A stretch of DNA of 41,946 bases from Catenulispora pinistramenti. Lineage in GTDB: Bacteria; Actinomycetota; Actinomycetes; Streptomycetales; Catenulisporaceae. The stretch lies in contig NZ_JAAFYZ010000074.1 in NCBI RefSeq assembly GCF_018274385.1, forward strand, positions 1-41,946, read 5' to 3'. Shown here one piece after another: positions 23,312-34,518 of the stretch. The number at the start of each line of letters is the position of its first letter. Position 1 is the stretch's first letter. The translations under genes were made by a program, and so were the position numbers. Under the pieces are notes generated by a model that worked only from the letters and a program-made list of their open reading frames with translations, did no database searches and was not told where the DNA came from.

Positions 23312-24634
23312 ATGGGCGAGTACGGCGAGAACCTGGACGACCTGACCGCGAAGTGCGTCCACTGCGGGTTCTGCCTCCCGGCGTGTCCCACCTACGCGCT
23401 CACCGGTGACGAGAACGACTCCCCGCGAGGCCGCATCCATCTGATGCGCCAGGTGCTCGAAGGCCAGGCCGAACTCGACGACGCGGTCGCCGAGCACATC
23501 GACTCCTGCCTCGGCTGCCTGTCCTGCGTCAGCGCCTGCCCCTCCGGCGTCCAGTACGACCGGATCATCGAGGAGTTCCGGCCGGAGGTGGAGGAGGCTT
23601 ACGCCGAACACCGCGGCGACCGCGCCTTCCGGGAACTGGTCTTCGGCCTGTTCCCGCACCCGGCCCGGCTGCGGGTGGCGGCGGTGGGCGCGGTGGCGTA
23701 CCGCCGGACGGGTGGTGCGGCGCTGGTCCGTTCCAGTGGACTTCTGCGCCGCTTCCCGAAGCTGGCCGCCATGGAGGCGCTGATGCCGGCCACCACGCTG
23801 CGCAAGGCGTGGAGTTCGCTGCCGGCCAGCACCTTGCCGGACGGGGAACCGCGCCGCACCGTCGCCATGGTCGCAGGGTGCGTGCAACGGGTGTTCTTCG
23901 GCGACGTCAACGCCGCGACCGCGCGGGTGCTGCGCGCCGAGGGCTGCCGGGTCGTGGTGCCGGACCAAGGCTGCTGCGGCGCGCTGTCGCTGCACGCCGG
24001 CCGGGACCAGGAGGCCAAGCGCTATGCCCGCAAGCTCATCGACTCCTTCCGGCACCCGGCGCAGCTCGGTGCGGTACCGCTGAGCGACCTGGACGCGGTG
24101 GTGGTCAACGTCGCCGGCTGCGGCTCCACTCTGAAGCAGTACGGCGAACTGCTGGCCGACGACCCCGAGTACGCCGAACCGGCCGCGGAGTTCGCGGCGA
24201 AGGTCCGCGACGTCTCCGAGGTCCTGGCCGACCTCGATCCGATCGCCGAGCGGCATCCGGTCCGGGCGCGCGTCGCCTACCACGACGCCTGCCACCTGGC
24301 GCACGGCCAGGGCGTCCGGGCGCAGCCGCGCAAGCTGCTCGGCGACGTGCCGGGCCTTGAGGTGGCCGAACCGGCCGAGGCGGCGTTCTGCTGCGGCTCG
24401 GCGGGTGTCCACAACCTGGTCCGGCCGGAGGCGGCCGAGGAGTTGGGACGCCGCAAGGCCGAGCGGATCCGGGCCACGAATCCTGATCTGGTGGCCACCG
24501 GGAACCCCGGCTGCCTGCTGCAGATCCAGCGGTATCTCGGGGACGCCACGCCGGTGGTGCATCCGATCGAGATCATCGACGCCTCGATCAGGGGGTTGAC
24601 GCTCAATCCGCGGCGGCGGCGCGCCGGTTCCTGA
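23312..24634 (+). CDS. glcF: Glycolate oxidase-type iron-sulphur subunit
   Basis: This 440-residue protein has two 4Fe-4S motifs (CVHCGFCLPACP at ~15-26 and CLGCLSCVSACP at ~67-78). Two cysteine-rich CCG domains follow (DQGCCGALSLHAG and AAFCCGSAGVHNL), as in GlcF and LutA/HdrB-type electron-transfer subunits. It would pass electrons from the GlcD/GlcE flavins to the quinone pool. No other Fe-S oxidoreductase is nearby, so it is the natural partner of glcDE although it lies on the opposite strand, separated by regulator, cupin, orn and tRNA-His. Its 3' end is 3 bp from the next, convergent gene. Confidence 0.9.
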   Translation: MGEYGENLDDLTAKCVHCGFCLPACPTYALTGDENDSPRGRIHLMRQVLEGQAELDDAVAEHIDSCLGCLSCVSACPSGVQYDRIIEEFRPEVEEAYAEHRGDRAFRELVFGLFPHPARLRVAAVGAVAYRRTGGAALVRSSGLLRRFPKLAAMEALMPATTLRKAWSSLPASTLPDGEPRRTVAMVAGCVQRVFFGDVNAATARVLRAEGCRVVVPDQGCCGALSLHAGRDQEAKRYARKLIDSFRHPAQLGAVPLSDLDAVVVNVAGCGSTLKQYGELLADDPEYAEPAAEFAAKVRDVSEVLADLDPIAERHPVRARVAYHDACHLAHGQGVRAQPRKLLGDVPGLEVAEPAEAAFCCGSAGVHNLVRPEAAEELGRRKAERIRATNPDLVATGNPGCLLQIQRYLGDATPVVHPIEIIDASIRGLTLNPRRRRAGS

Positions 24635-24637
24635 CCC

Positions 24638-25549
24638 TCAGTCCGAGGTGGCCCGCTGGATCCTTCGTCGCTTCCAGGCCGGCCACCACCGGTCCAGCAG
24701 GAAGTAGGTGATGATGCCCAGGCTGATCGCCACCAGGTGCTCCCGGCCGGCCAGGTTCGGCAGGATCGCCGCCTCGCCGCCCATCGACACCGCGGTCAGC
24801 GCCACCACCCAGTACGTGCGCAGCCGCAGCGCCAGGTAGATCAGCAGCGACACCACCGCGACCGAGGGGCCGGTGTCGACCTGGAAGTTGTCGATCTGCG
24901 GGGTGCCGATGTGCAGCCAGTTGCTGGCGTAGACCATCACCCGGGCGGCCATCGAGGTGACCGCGCTGGTGATCATCGCGATCATGATCATCCGCTTCCA
25001 GCCCAGCCAGCACTCCGCGATCCCGAAGGCGATCAGCACCTGGGTCATCGCGCCCCAGGCCGGCAGGTCCGGGGCCGGGGCGAACAGCGACAGCGGGAGC
25101 TGCGGCAGCAGCTTCCAGATCGGCTCGCCCTGCCGGACCCCGGCCACGTCCAGGACGAACGCCAGCCCGTGGGGCCGGTTCATCTCCAGGATCCACAGGA
25201 CCCCGATCGTCAGCACGCACAGCAGCGTGCACGGGATCGCCATCAGCTTGCGGGTCCGGAGTTCCCGGACCGGCACCGAGAAGAAGACGGCCATGTCGCG
25301 GGCGAAGGTGCGCACGACGGCCAGCGCGAAGCGGGTCACCGGGGCGCGGCGGCGCTCCGGGGCGTCCGGGTCTGTCGGGGCGGTGGCGGTCCCGACCGGG
25401 TCGCCGACGGCCGGTCCGACCGGTCCGGCCGGTCCGACCGGTCCGTCTGACCTGTCCGGGCCGGCCACTGCCCCCCCGAGTTCACGGCCGGGTTCGGGGC
25501 CGGGGTCGGCCGGGCCCGGCGTCCTTTCGGTCACGGTGTCATTCGCCAT
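24638..25549 (-). CDS. Multi-pass membrane protein, possibly rhomboid-like
   Basis: This 303-residue protein has a long Pro/Gly/Asp-rich cytoplasmic N-terminus containing GPVGPAGPVGPAVGDPVG. About six membrane segments lie between residues 105 and 290, and the C-terminus is basic (RWWPAWKRRRIQRATSD). The segment DTGPSVAVVSLLIYLAL and the spacing of helices recall rhomboid-like folds, but I see no GxSG catalytic serine. I do not assign a function. GGGGGGAC precedes ATG 25549. Divergent from asnB. Confidence 0.75.
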   Translation of the reverse strand: MANDTVTERTPGPADPGPEPGRELGGAVAGPDRSDGPVGPAGPVGPAVGDPVGTATAPTDPDAPERRRAPVTRFALAVVRTFARDMAVFFSVPVRELRTRKLMAIPCTLLCVLTIGVLWILEMNRPHGLAFVLDVAGVRQGEPIWKLLPQLPLSLFAPAPDLPAWGAMTQVLIAFGIAECWLGWKRMIMIAMITSAVTSMAARVMVYASNWLHIGTPQIDNFQVDTGPSVAVVSLLIYLALRLRTYWVVALTAVSMGGEAAILPNLAGREHLVAISLGIITYFLLDRWWPAWKRRRIQRATSD

Positions 25550-25811
25550 CGTCGTCCCCCCGGATCGGTAGCCGTGGCGTCCGGCATGGGCGGATGCGCT
25601 GGAAATTCGCCTCCGCCTCCGATGGTAGCAACGTCGGAAGATTCCACGCCGGGCCGGGCGCGTGGCACAGCGACGTCGGGACGGATCACGCCGGTACCCC
25701 TGCCCGCTCGAAGATCACACTACTCGGCGTCGCACGGGCGTCACCCGCTCGTCGTATAGGTTTGGCTCAGCGCGCGGCAGGTTCAACATACGGCGAGGAG
25801 TGGCACGGTAC

Positions 25812-28475
25812 ATGTGCGGTATCGCGGGTGTCTTCGGGGCCCATGACGAGGCCATGCTCAAGCGGATGGGCGACGCCATCGCCCACCGGGGGCCCGACGG
25901 CGAGGGCGTCTATAGCGACGGGGCGGAGGTCGGCTATGCCCACCGCCGCCTGGCCATCATCGACCGGGCGCACGGCGACCAGCCGTTCGTCACCGAGGAC
26001 GGCCGCTATGCCGCCGTCTATAACGGCGAGGTCTACAACTACCGGGAGCTGATGGCCGAGCTGGAAGCCCTCGGCCGCACCTTCCGCACGGTCTGCGACA
26101 CCGAAGTGGTGGTCCAGGCCTTCGCCGAGTGGGGCGAGGCGGCCTTCGACCGCTTCAACGGCATGTTCGCCATCGCCATCCACGACACCGAGACCGGCAA
26201 GAGCTACCTGGCCCGCGACCACTTCGGCATCAAGCCGCTCTACCTGGCCTCGGTCACCGGCGCCGACGACAGCCACCGGCTGGTCTTCGGCTCGGAGATC
26301 AAGGCGATCCTGGCCTCGGGCCTGGTCGAGGCGGCCCCGGACGACGTCACGCTCTATCGCTACCTGCGCTTCCGCATCCATGAGGACTCCGACCGCACCT
26401 TCTTCGCCGGCATCGAGAAGGTCCGCCCGGGCGAGCTGGTCGTCCTGGACGGCACCGGCGTCCAGCGCCGGATGTTCACCACGCTGCGTGAGGACCTGCT
26501 GGCCGACGGCCCGCGCTCGCCGTTCACCAAGGACACCACCAAGGAGTTCAAGGAGCGGCTGACCGAGTCGATCCGGATGCGCCTGGTCGGTGAGGTCCCG
26601 GTGGGCACGGCGCTCTCCGGCGGCCTGGACTCCTCCACGGTGGTCGCGGTCATCAGCAAGCTGATGAAGCAGCACGCGAAGGACGTGGAGTCGGTCGGCT
26701 CGGAGCAGAACAGCTTCTCCGCGGTCTTCCCCGGCAGCGTCAACGACGAGGAGCGCTACGTCGACGCCGTCCTGGCCAAGGCTGACGGTCCCGTGAACTG
26801 CCACAAGATCCACCCGAACCCGGACGAGTTCCTGGAAGACCTCGCCGACTTCGTGCGGACCCAGGAGGAGCCGACCATCTCCACCGGCCCCTACGCGCAG
26901 TACAAGGTGATGCAGGAGGCCACCAAGCACGTCACCGTCCTGCTCGACGGGCAGGGCGCGGACGAGATGATGGCCGGGTACCTGCCGTACTACTTCGTCT
27001 ACCTGCGCCAGCTGCGCAAGGAGAAGCAGTACGGGAAGCTGATGCGCGAGGTGGTCTCCTCCACCGACGTGCTCTCCCGCTACGGCAAGCAGGTGGTCCG
27101 CGGCAAGATCGGCCTGGACCAGCCGGTGGACATCCGGCAGATGCTGGACAAGGGCTTCGCCAAGCAGCACAAGGGCGAGACGTTCAGCCCGGTGCCGGAC
27201 GACCTGAGGGCCCGGCTGGTCGAGGACATCTTCGCCAACTCGCTGCCCTCGCTGCTGCGTTACGAGGACCGCAACACCATGCGGTTCTCGCTGGAGGGCC
27301 GCGTGCCCTTCCTGGACTTCAACCTGGTGCGCTACCTGTTCACCCTGGAGCCCGAGGCGATCATCAAGGGCGGCTGGAACAAGAAGATCCTGCGCGACTC
27401 GGTGCGCGGGCTGCTGCCGGACCAGATCGTCGACCGCCGCAACAAGATCGGCTTCACGACGCCGGAGCGCGAGTGGTTCCTGCGGATCAAGAACCACGTG
27501 CACACGGTCTTCCGCTCGGACTCCTTCGGTTCCCGGCCCTACTTCGACCAGGCCTCGGTGCTGCGCGCGTTCGAGGAGTTCATCGCCGGCAAGAACAGCG
27601 ACACGATGCTGTTCTGGCGGATGCTCAACGTCGAGCTCTGGCTGCGCACCTTCGTCGACGCCCCCGGTACCCACGTGGACTCCACGACCTCGGCGGTCAA
27701 GGAGTACTTCGCGGCCAACCCCGGCAAGCAGATCGCGATCAGCACCGCCTCCAGCGGCCAGGTGCTCCGCTTCCCGATCCAGACCGACGCCTTCGCCAAG
27801 GGCGACGACTTCCACACCAAGATCTCCGAGTACGGCGCGGAGTTCGCCGCCAAGGCGGCCGAGTCCGACGACCACGCCGAGGCGCTGAACAGCCCCTGGT
27901 TCCTGGCGGTCAGCGAGAAGGTGGTCGCGATCTCCCAGGGCCGCAGCTACTTCCTGTGGGAGATCAAGCCCTCCTTCGCGGCCCGCAAGCTGCAGAAGTT
28001 CGTGGTCCGCACCCCGGCCGGCATCGGCCTGGGCTCCCCGGAGACCATGCAGCTGGCGATCCAGGAGGCCGGCCTGCCGCGCATCGTCGCGGCCTCCGCG
28101 GCCGGCGCCGTCGGCAAGGTCGTCGGCCGCAAGGGCCTGTTCTACCAGCTGGCCGGACCCGCGGTGCGGGCCATCGACGGCCCGACGCAGTACTCGCTGT
28201 ACCCGTCGAACGTCTCGGCGAAGCTGGCCCCGGCGCAGCCCGACAAGGCCGCCGCCGAGCTGGCCGACCGGATCCGCAAGGTGCTGCCCGCCACGGCCGC
28301 CCAGACCTTCCAGGGCGTGGCCATCATCGACGCCAACGACCTGGGCTGCAACATCCTCGGGCAGGCCACCACGGTCGGCGAGGACAAGATCGCGGAGATG
28401 TTCGAGGACAACCCGCTGGGGCAGGGCGCGCAGCGCACGCCGCTGGCCGTGGTGGTGCTCCCGAAGCAGAAGTAG
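25812..28475 (+). CDS. asnB: Asparagine synthase (glutamine-hydrolysing) fused to a CofE-like C-terminal domain
   Basis: 887 residues, about 250-270 longer than usual AsnB. The class II glutaminase domain starts at Cys2 (MCGIAGVFG), with AHRGPDGEG and AVYNGEVYNYREL. The synthetase domain carries the pyrophosphate loop LSGGLDSS (S269-S275) and the conserved LEGRVPFLD, and ends near FVDAP (~617). Residues ~630-887 resemble F420-0:L-glutamate ligase: LRFPIQTDAFAKGDDF, SEKVVAISQGRSYF, KPSFAARKL, RTPAGIGLGSPETM and DNPLGQGAQRTPLAVVV. ATG 25812 puts the nucleophile Cys at position 2; GAGGAG lies 12 bases upstream and TATAGG near 25755. The frame opens earlier (25662), but no such start could make an active glutaminase. 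Whether the product makes asparagine or another amide is open. Confidence 0.88.
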   Translation: MCGIAGVFGAHDEAMLKRMGDAIAHRGPDGEGVYSDGAEVGYAHRRLAIIDRAHGDQPFVTEDGRYAAVYNGEVYNYRELMAELEALGRTFRTVCDTEVVVQAFAEWGEAAFDRFNGMFAIAIHDTETGKSYLARDHFGIKPLYLASVTGADDSHRLVFGSEIKAILASGLVEAAPDDVTLYRYLRFRIHEDSDRTFFAGIEKVRPGELVVLDGTGVQRRMFTTLREDLLADGPRSPFTKDTTKEFKERLTESIRMRLVGEVPVGTALSGGLDSSTVVAVISKLMKQHAKDVESVGSEQNSFSAVFPGSVNDEERYVDAVLAKADGPVNCHKIHPNPDEFLEDLADFVRTQEEPTISTGPYAQYKVMQEATKHVTVLLDGQGADEMMAGYLPYYFVYLRQLRKEKQYGKLMREVVSSTDVLSRYGKQVVRGKIGLDQPVDIRQMLDKGFAKQHKGETFSPVPDDLRARLVEDIFANSLPSLLRYEDRNTMRFSLEGRVPFLDFNLVRYLFTLEPEAIIKGGWNKKILRDSVRGLLPDQIVDRRNKIGFTTPEREWFLRIKNHVHTVFRSDSFGSRPYFDQASVLRAFEEFIAGKNSDTMLFWRMLNVELWLRTFVDAPGTHVDSTTSAVKEYFAANPGKQIAISTASSGQVLRFPIQTDAFAKGDDFHTKISEYGAEFAAKAAESDDHAEALNSPWFLAVSEKVVAISQGRSYFLWEIKPSFAARKLQKFVVRTPAGIGLGSPETMQLAIQEAGLPRIVAASAAGAVGKVVGRKGLFYQLAGPAVRAIDGPTQYSLYPSNVSAKLAPAQPDKAAAELADRIRKVLPATAAQTFQGVAIIDANDLGCNILGQATTVGEDKIAEMFEDNPLGQGAQRTPLAVVVLPKQK

Positions 28476-28490
28476 TGCTGGGAAGCTGAT

Positions 28491-28556
28491 CGATCACCGG
28501 TCGATCACCGGTCGATCACCGGTCGATCGTCAGTCGATCGTCAGTCGATCACCAGT
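28491..28556. repeat. 11-bp tandem array (x6) between asnB stop and terminator
   Basis: Six 11-bp units: three CGATCACCGGT, two CGATCGTCAGT and one CGATCACCAGT. The unit period equals about one helical turn. It begins 15 bases after the asnB stop and touches the terminator hairpin. Confidence 0.95.
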
Positions 28557-28557
28557 T

Positions 28558-28594
28558 CGGCAGGCCCGGTTCCGTTCGCGGACCGGGCCTGCCG
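28558..28594 (+). terminator. Terminator of asnB
   Basis: CGGCAGGCCCGGT pairs perfectly with ACCGGGCCTGCCG around an 11-base loop. It lies 82 bp after the asnB stop. Confidence 0.85.
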
Positions 28595-28674
28595 CGTGTT
28601 CGGACACCCCGTCAGACACAGACCATTGCCCCAACGCTGGAGCAGACGGCCCAAGCCCAGCTAATCTACGGCTC

Positions 28675-29262
28675 GTGACTATCGAAGACGACGACGACCT
28701 CGCCCTGCCCGCGGCGCTGGCCGCGATAGCCGCGATCGGTTTCCCGCTGGATCTGGAGGCCGACGAGGACGAGGACGAGGAGCGCGCCGAACCCGACGAG
28801 GACGACGCGCCCGAAGACCCCCCGGTGGACTTCGAACCCTTCGAGGAGTTCCTGGACCCCGACGACGCCACCGACTGGTTCCGCGGCTGGACCGCCAACC
28901 AGGACGTCGACGCCGACCAGTTCCGCGTCTTCGGCCAGAGCGCGGACGGCGGCTACGCCGCCTTCTGGCTGGTCCGCGAAGACGCCACGCTGGCCGAACA
29001 GCCGATCGTGTTCCTCGGCTCCGACGGCGAGACCGGAGTGGTCGCCTGCGACCTGCCCTCGTTCCTGTGGCTGGTGGCCGACGGCTCAGGACCCTACGAA
29101 GCGGTGGAACACCCGACCCGCCGAAGCCGGCCCCACCCGGAGTTCACGGCGATCGCCGAGAAGCACGCCGGCACCGACCCGATGACGGCCCGCCAGGTGG
29201 TCGCCGCGGCCCGGGACGAGTTCCCGGACTTCGAGGACACCATGGTGGAACTCTCGCGCTGA
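28675..29262 (+). CDS. SMI1/KNR4 (SUKH)-like protein
   Basis: This 195-residue cytosolic protein has a very acidic stretch (LEADEDEDEERAEPDEDDAPED, about residues 24-45). A SUKH-like core follows with WFRGWTANQDVDADQFRVFG, AAFWLVRE, PIVFLGSDGETGVVACDL and FLWLVADG. SUKH proteins include immunity proteins of toxin systems, but many actinobacterial members stand alone, and no toxin gene is visible here. It starts at GTG 28675 after a 90-bp gap behind the asnB terminator, so it is transcribed separately. Confidence 0.75.
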   Translation: MTIEDDDDLALPAALAAIAAIGFPLDLEADEDEDEERAEPDEDDAPEDPPVDFEPFEEFLDPDDATDWFRGWTANQDVDADQFRVFGQSADGGYAAFWLVREDATLAEQPIVFLGSDGETGVVACDLPSFLWLVADGSGPYEAVEHPTRRSRPHPEFTAIAEKHAGTDPMTARQVVAAARDEFPDFEDTMVELSR

Positions 29263-29295
29263 GGCGCGGCAAGAGGAAAACGGCCCGGAACGATG

Positions 29296-29317
29296 CGGGC
29301 GGCAACGGCGCCGCCCG
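29296..29317. terminator. Hairpin between convergent genes
   Basis: CGGGCGGC pairs with GCCGCCCG around AACGGC, 33 bp after the SUKH-like stop and just before the end of the minus-strand small gene. It can serve both. Confidence 0.5.
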
Positions 29318-29318
29318 G

Positions 29319-29540
29319 TCATCGGCCGGGGTGCTCGTTCCGGTACCGCTGCGGGATCACAGTCAACGGCAGCGCTTCGCCGGTGGCGCGTGACCGGACG
29401 GCCGTCGGTCGCAACAGGGGCCGAGGCCCCGGCCCCCGCGCGATCCACTCACTGAGCGGTACTTCGATGGTCCCCATCGGATGCTCGACGGTCACCATCA
29501 GATCATCGGGATCCCGGTCCCGGCCCCAGTCCTCGGCCAC
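29319..29540 (-). CDS. Small conserved-type hypothetical protein
   Basis: About 73 residues, MAEDWGRDRDPDDLMVTVEH from GTG 29540, with a body EVPLSEWIARGPGPRPLLRP ending RYRNEHPGR. The start codon lies 4 bases after the TGA of the upstream CMD gene, which suggests coupled translation; the frame opens slightly earlier, at ATG 29564. Last gene of the cholesterol-oxidase operon by position. I know of no function. Confidence 0.65.
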   Translation of the reverse strand: MAEDWGRDRDPDDLMVTVEHPMGTIEVPLSEWIARGPGPRPLLRPTAVRSRATGEALPLTVIPQRYRNEHPGR

Positions 29541-29544
29541 CCGA

Positions 29545-30020
29545 TCAGTGTCCCGGCAGCACACACACCGCGTCGATCCCCAGCACGTGGTTGAGCCGCC
29601 CGAAGGCCAGCCAGGACCCCAGACACATCGTCAGCTCGACTATCTCAGCCTGCGAATAGCAGTCGAGCATGCGCTGCCAGAACTCCGCGTCGAGGCCGTG
29701 GTGGTCCAGGGCGTAGCGCTCGGCGTACTCGGCGGCCAGCTTCGCCCGCCGGTCCAGGACTTCGGTGGTTCGCCACTCGGCGACCGCCGCGTCGAAGCCG
29801 TCCTCGACCTTCACGCCGGCGCGCTCGGTGCGCCAGTCCAGGCAGAACAGGCAGCCGTTGATCTGGGCGATCCGCAACCGGGCCGCCTCGAACTCCCGCA
29901 GCCCCAACGTCGTGTGCTGATACACGGCCATCGAGAACGCGGCCGCCGCCGGTCCGATGCCGGGCACCATCTCGCCCCACACGTAACCGATCGGCTCCTT
30001 GTCCTGCGGTATATCGATGA

Positions 30021-30024
<4 letters not shown>
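29545..30024 (-). CDS. Carboxymuconolactone decarboxylase family (AhpD-like) protein
   Basis: This 159-residue all-helical protein has the CMD/AhpD core including LRIAQINGCLFCLDWRTERA, where the CLFC cysteine pair matches the redox-active CxxC of AhpD. It could be a peroxidase-like disulphide enzyme or a decarboxylase. GTG 30024 overlaps the TGA of the upstream gene (GTGA), a sign of translational coupling; the open frame up to 30042 is ignored for that reason. Third gene in the cholesterol-oxidase operon. Confidence 0.87.
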
Positions 30025-32781
<2,757 letters not shown>

Positions 32782-32872
32782 CTACCGCCACCGTGAGAAG
32801 TCACGCACTTACTGACAAGTAATATAACGGAGCATCAGATCAAAAACCCCAGGTAGATCATGCTGTATCGGC

Positions 32873-33478
32873 TCACCGAGGGGTTTGACTCCGATACGTG
32901 TGGCCCAATTCCGGACCCAGCCCGAAGTAGTGCCGGAAGTTGTAGATCAGCGGACTCCACGCCGCCGGTTCCACGTAGTTCGTCCCGGCGATGACGACCG
33001 CCGCATCGGCGTGCACCTTCAGCACTTGGGCCTGGACGATGAGGAAGTCCCCGGTGACGCCGAGCCGGGCCGGCGCCACCCGGGCCTCGAACTGCAATCC
33101 GCACTCCGCGACCCGCGGCGGGTTGACAACCACAGACTCCTGAGATGTGAACCCTGATACAGCGAACTTGTCAGGCTCATACCGCATCCCCGCCGGCTTG
33201 CTCTCCGGCACCGGGAACCGGCCCGTCACCCCGGCCAGCGACTCGATCTGCTTCCACAGATGCGGTCCGGGCACGTTGATCACGATGTCCGGACGCCGCG
33301 CGAGGTTGTACGCGCTCTGGCCGTCCGCGCCGAGGCCGAGGACGATCGTGTAACCGAGTGCCCACGCCGACGAGATCGGCGCGAGATTGGCCGAGCCGTC
33401 GTCGTTCTCCGTGGACAGCAGGACCACCGGGGTGCCGAAATACAGGATCGTCGGCTCGATCGGGACATGCTCGCTCAT
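32873..33478 (-). CDS. Flavin reductase family protein
   Basis: This 201-residue FMN-binding split-barrel protein has the substrate/flavin region TPVVLLSTENDDGSANLAPI (residues ~16-35), DIVINVPGPHLWKQIE, and a C-terminal NFRHYFGLG. Members reduce flavin for two-component monooxygenases or are flavoproteins with other roles. ATG 33478 begins the conserved domain; the frame runs further upstream through the divergent ArsR gene, which is not real coding. Probably controlled by the adjacent ArsR-type regulator. Confidence 0.85.
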   Translation of the reverse strand: MSEHVPIEPTILYFGTPVVLLSTENDDGSANLAPISSAWALGYTIVLGLGADGQSAYNLARRPDIVINVPGPHLWKQIESLAGVTGRFPVPESKPAGMRYEPDKFAVSGFTSQESVVVNPPRVAECGLQFEARVAPARLGVTGDFLIVQAQVLKVHADAAVVIAGTNYVEPAAWSPLIYNFRHYFGLGPELGHTYRSQTPR

Positions 33479-33530
33479 GAACCGAAGGTAGGCAGCGGAC
33501 ACTTCGGCGGCGGCCGAACCGTGGCCGGAC

Positions 33531-33536
33531 CATAAT
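33531..33536 (+). promoter_or_regulatory. -10 element of the ArsR-type regulator gene
   Basis: CATAAT lies 7 bases before the ATG at 33544, so the message is probably leaderless. No clear -35 was seen. Confidence 0.5.
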
Positions 33537-33543
33537 CGCTGGT

Positions 33544-34287
33544 ATGAGCACCACCGGCCCCGTCCCCGCGGACCCCACCCTCGCCGGCTCCGAACTGGCC
33601 GCGATGGCCCGCCTGCTGGCCGACGGCACCCGCGCCACCTTCTGCCTGGCCCTGCTCGACGGCCGCGCCTGGACCCCGACCGAGCTGGCCCGGTACGCCG
33701 GCGTCGCGCCGTCCACCACCACCGAGCACCTGAACACCATGGTCGCCGGCGGGCTGCTGGCCGAGGAACGCCAGGGCCGGCACCGCTACGTGCGGCTGGC
33801 CGGCCAGCCGATCGCCGAGCTGATCGAGACCATGGCCGCCGCCGCACCGGTCCGGCCCGCCCAGGCCCCGCGCACGCTGTCCGCCGACAGCCGGCGGCGC
33901 GCGCTGGCCCACGCCCGCACCTGCTACGACCATCTGGCCGGCCGGGTCGGCGTGGCGATCGCCGAGGCGATGACCGAGCGCGCGTTCGTGGAGTGGGAGC
34001 ACGGCCTGAAGCTCACGCCGGGTGGCGAACGCTGGCTCGCCGAGCTCGCGATCGAGGTCCCGGTCTCGGCCAGACGCCCGGCGCTGCGGCCGTGTCTGGA
34101 CTGGACCGAACGCCGCCCGCACCTGGCCGGAGCCGTCGGCGCGGCGCTGTGCGGCCACGCGCTGGACAAGGGCTGGATCCGGCGGGTCGGCAGCAGCCGC
34201 GCGGTGCTCGTCACCCCGGTCGGCCGCGACGTCCTCACCACCTGGCTGGGCCTGTCCGCGGAGCTGCTGACGCCGGCCACGAACTGA
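33544..34287 (+). CDS. ArsR family winged-helix regulator
   Basis: This 247-residue protein has an N-terminal winged helix (MARLLADGTRATFCLALLDG, ELARYAGVAPSTTTEHLNTM, GGLLAEERQGRHRYVRL). An ~140-residue C-terminal domain follows with GHALDKGWIRRVGSSRAVLV, as in longer metal-independent ArsR-like regulators. The metal-binding Cys pattern of arsenic sensors is absent. It is divergent from the flavin reductase gene across 65 bp, so it is a likely regulator of that gene. Confidence 0.85.
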   Translation: MSTTGPVPADPTLAGSELAAMARLLADGTRATFCLALLDGRAWTPTELARYAGVAPSTTTEHLNTMVAGGLLAEERQGRHRYVRLAGQPIAELIETMAAAAPVRPAQAPRTLSADSRRRALAHARTCYDHLAGRVGVAIAEAMTERAFVEWEHGLKLTPGGERWLAELAIEVPVSARRPALRPCLDWTERRPHLAGAVGAALCGHALDKGWIRRVGSSRAVLVTPVGRDVLTTWLGLSAELLTPATN

Positions 34288-34518
34288 TTCAGTTCTCTGA
34301 TTCACCTGTCGGACCCGTTCGGCCACGGTGCTATGCCGCATTGCGGTGGCGGGCGCTGAAGCGGCGCGCCAGCCGGCACCCGGCCCGCGCCCGAGCGACA
34401 CCGAATCAGAGCACGCATAGGGTCACCGGCACGCGGCCCGGGTTCCGGCGGATCCGTTCTTCGGGTGCCAGTGGGAGCGGGCCGCGCGTCCCATTCGGGT
34501 CCGACAAGGGGTGGTGTC

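Noticed and set aside
25767-27875. 702-residue ORF antisense to asnB
   Set aside because: GC-rich codon shadow: composition follows the asnB codons and it shows no family motif.
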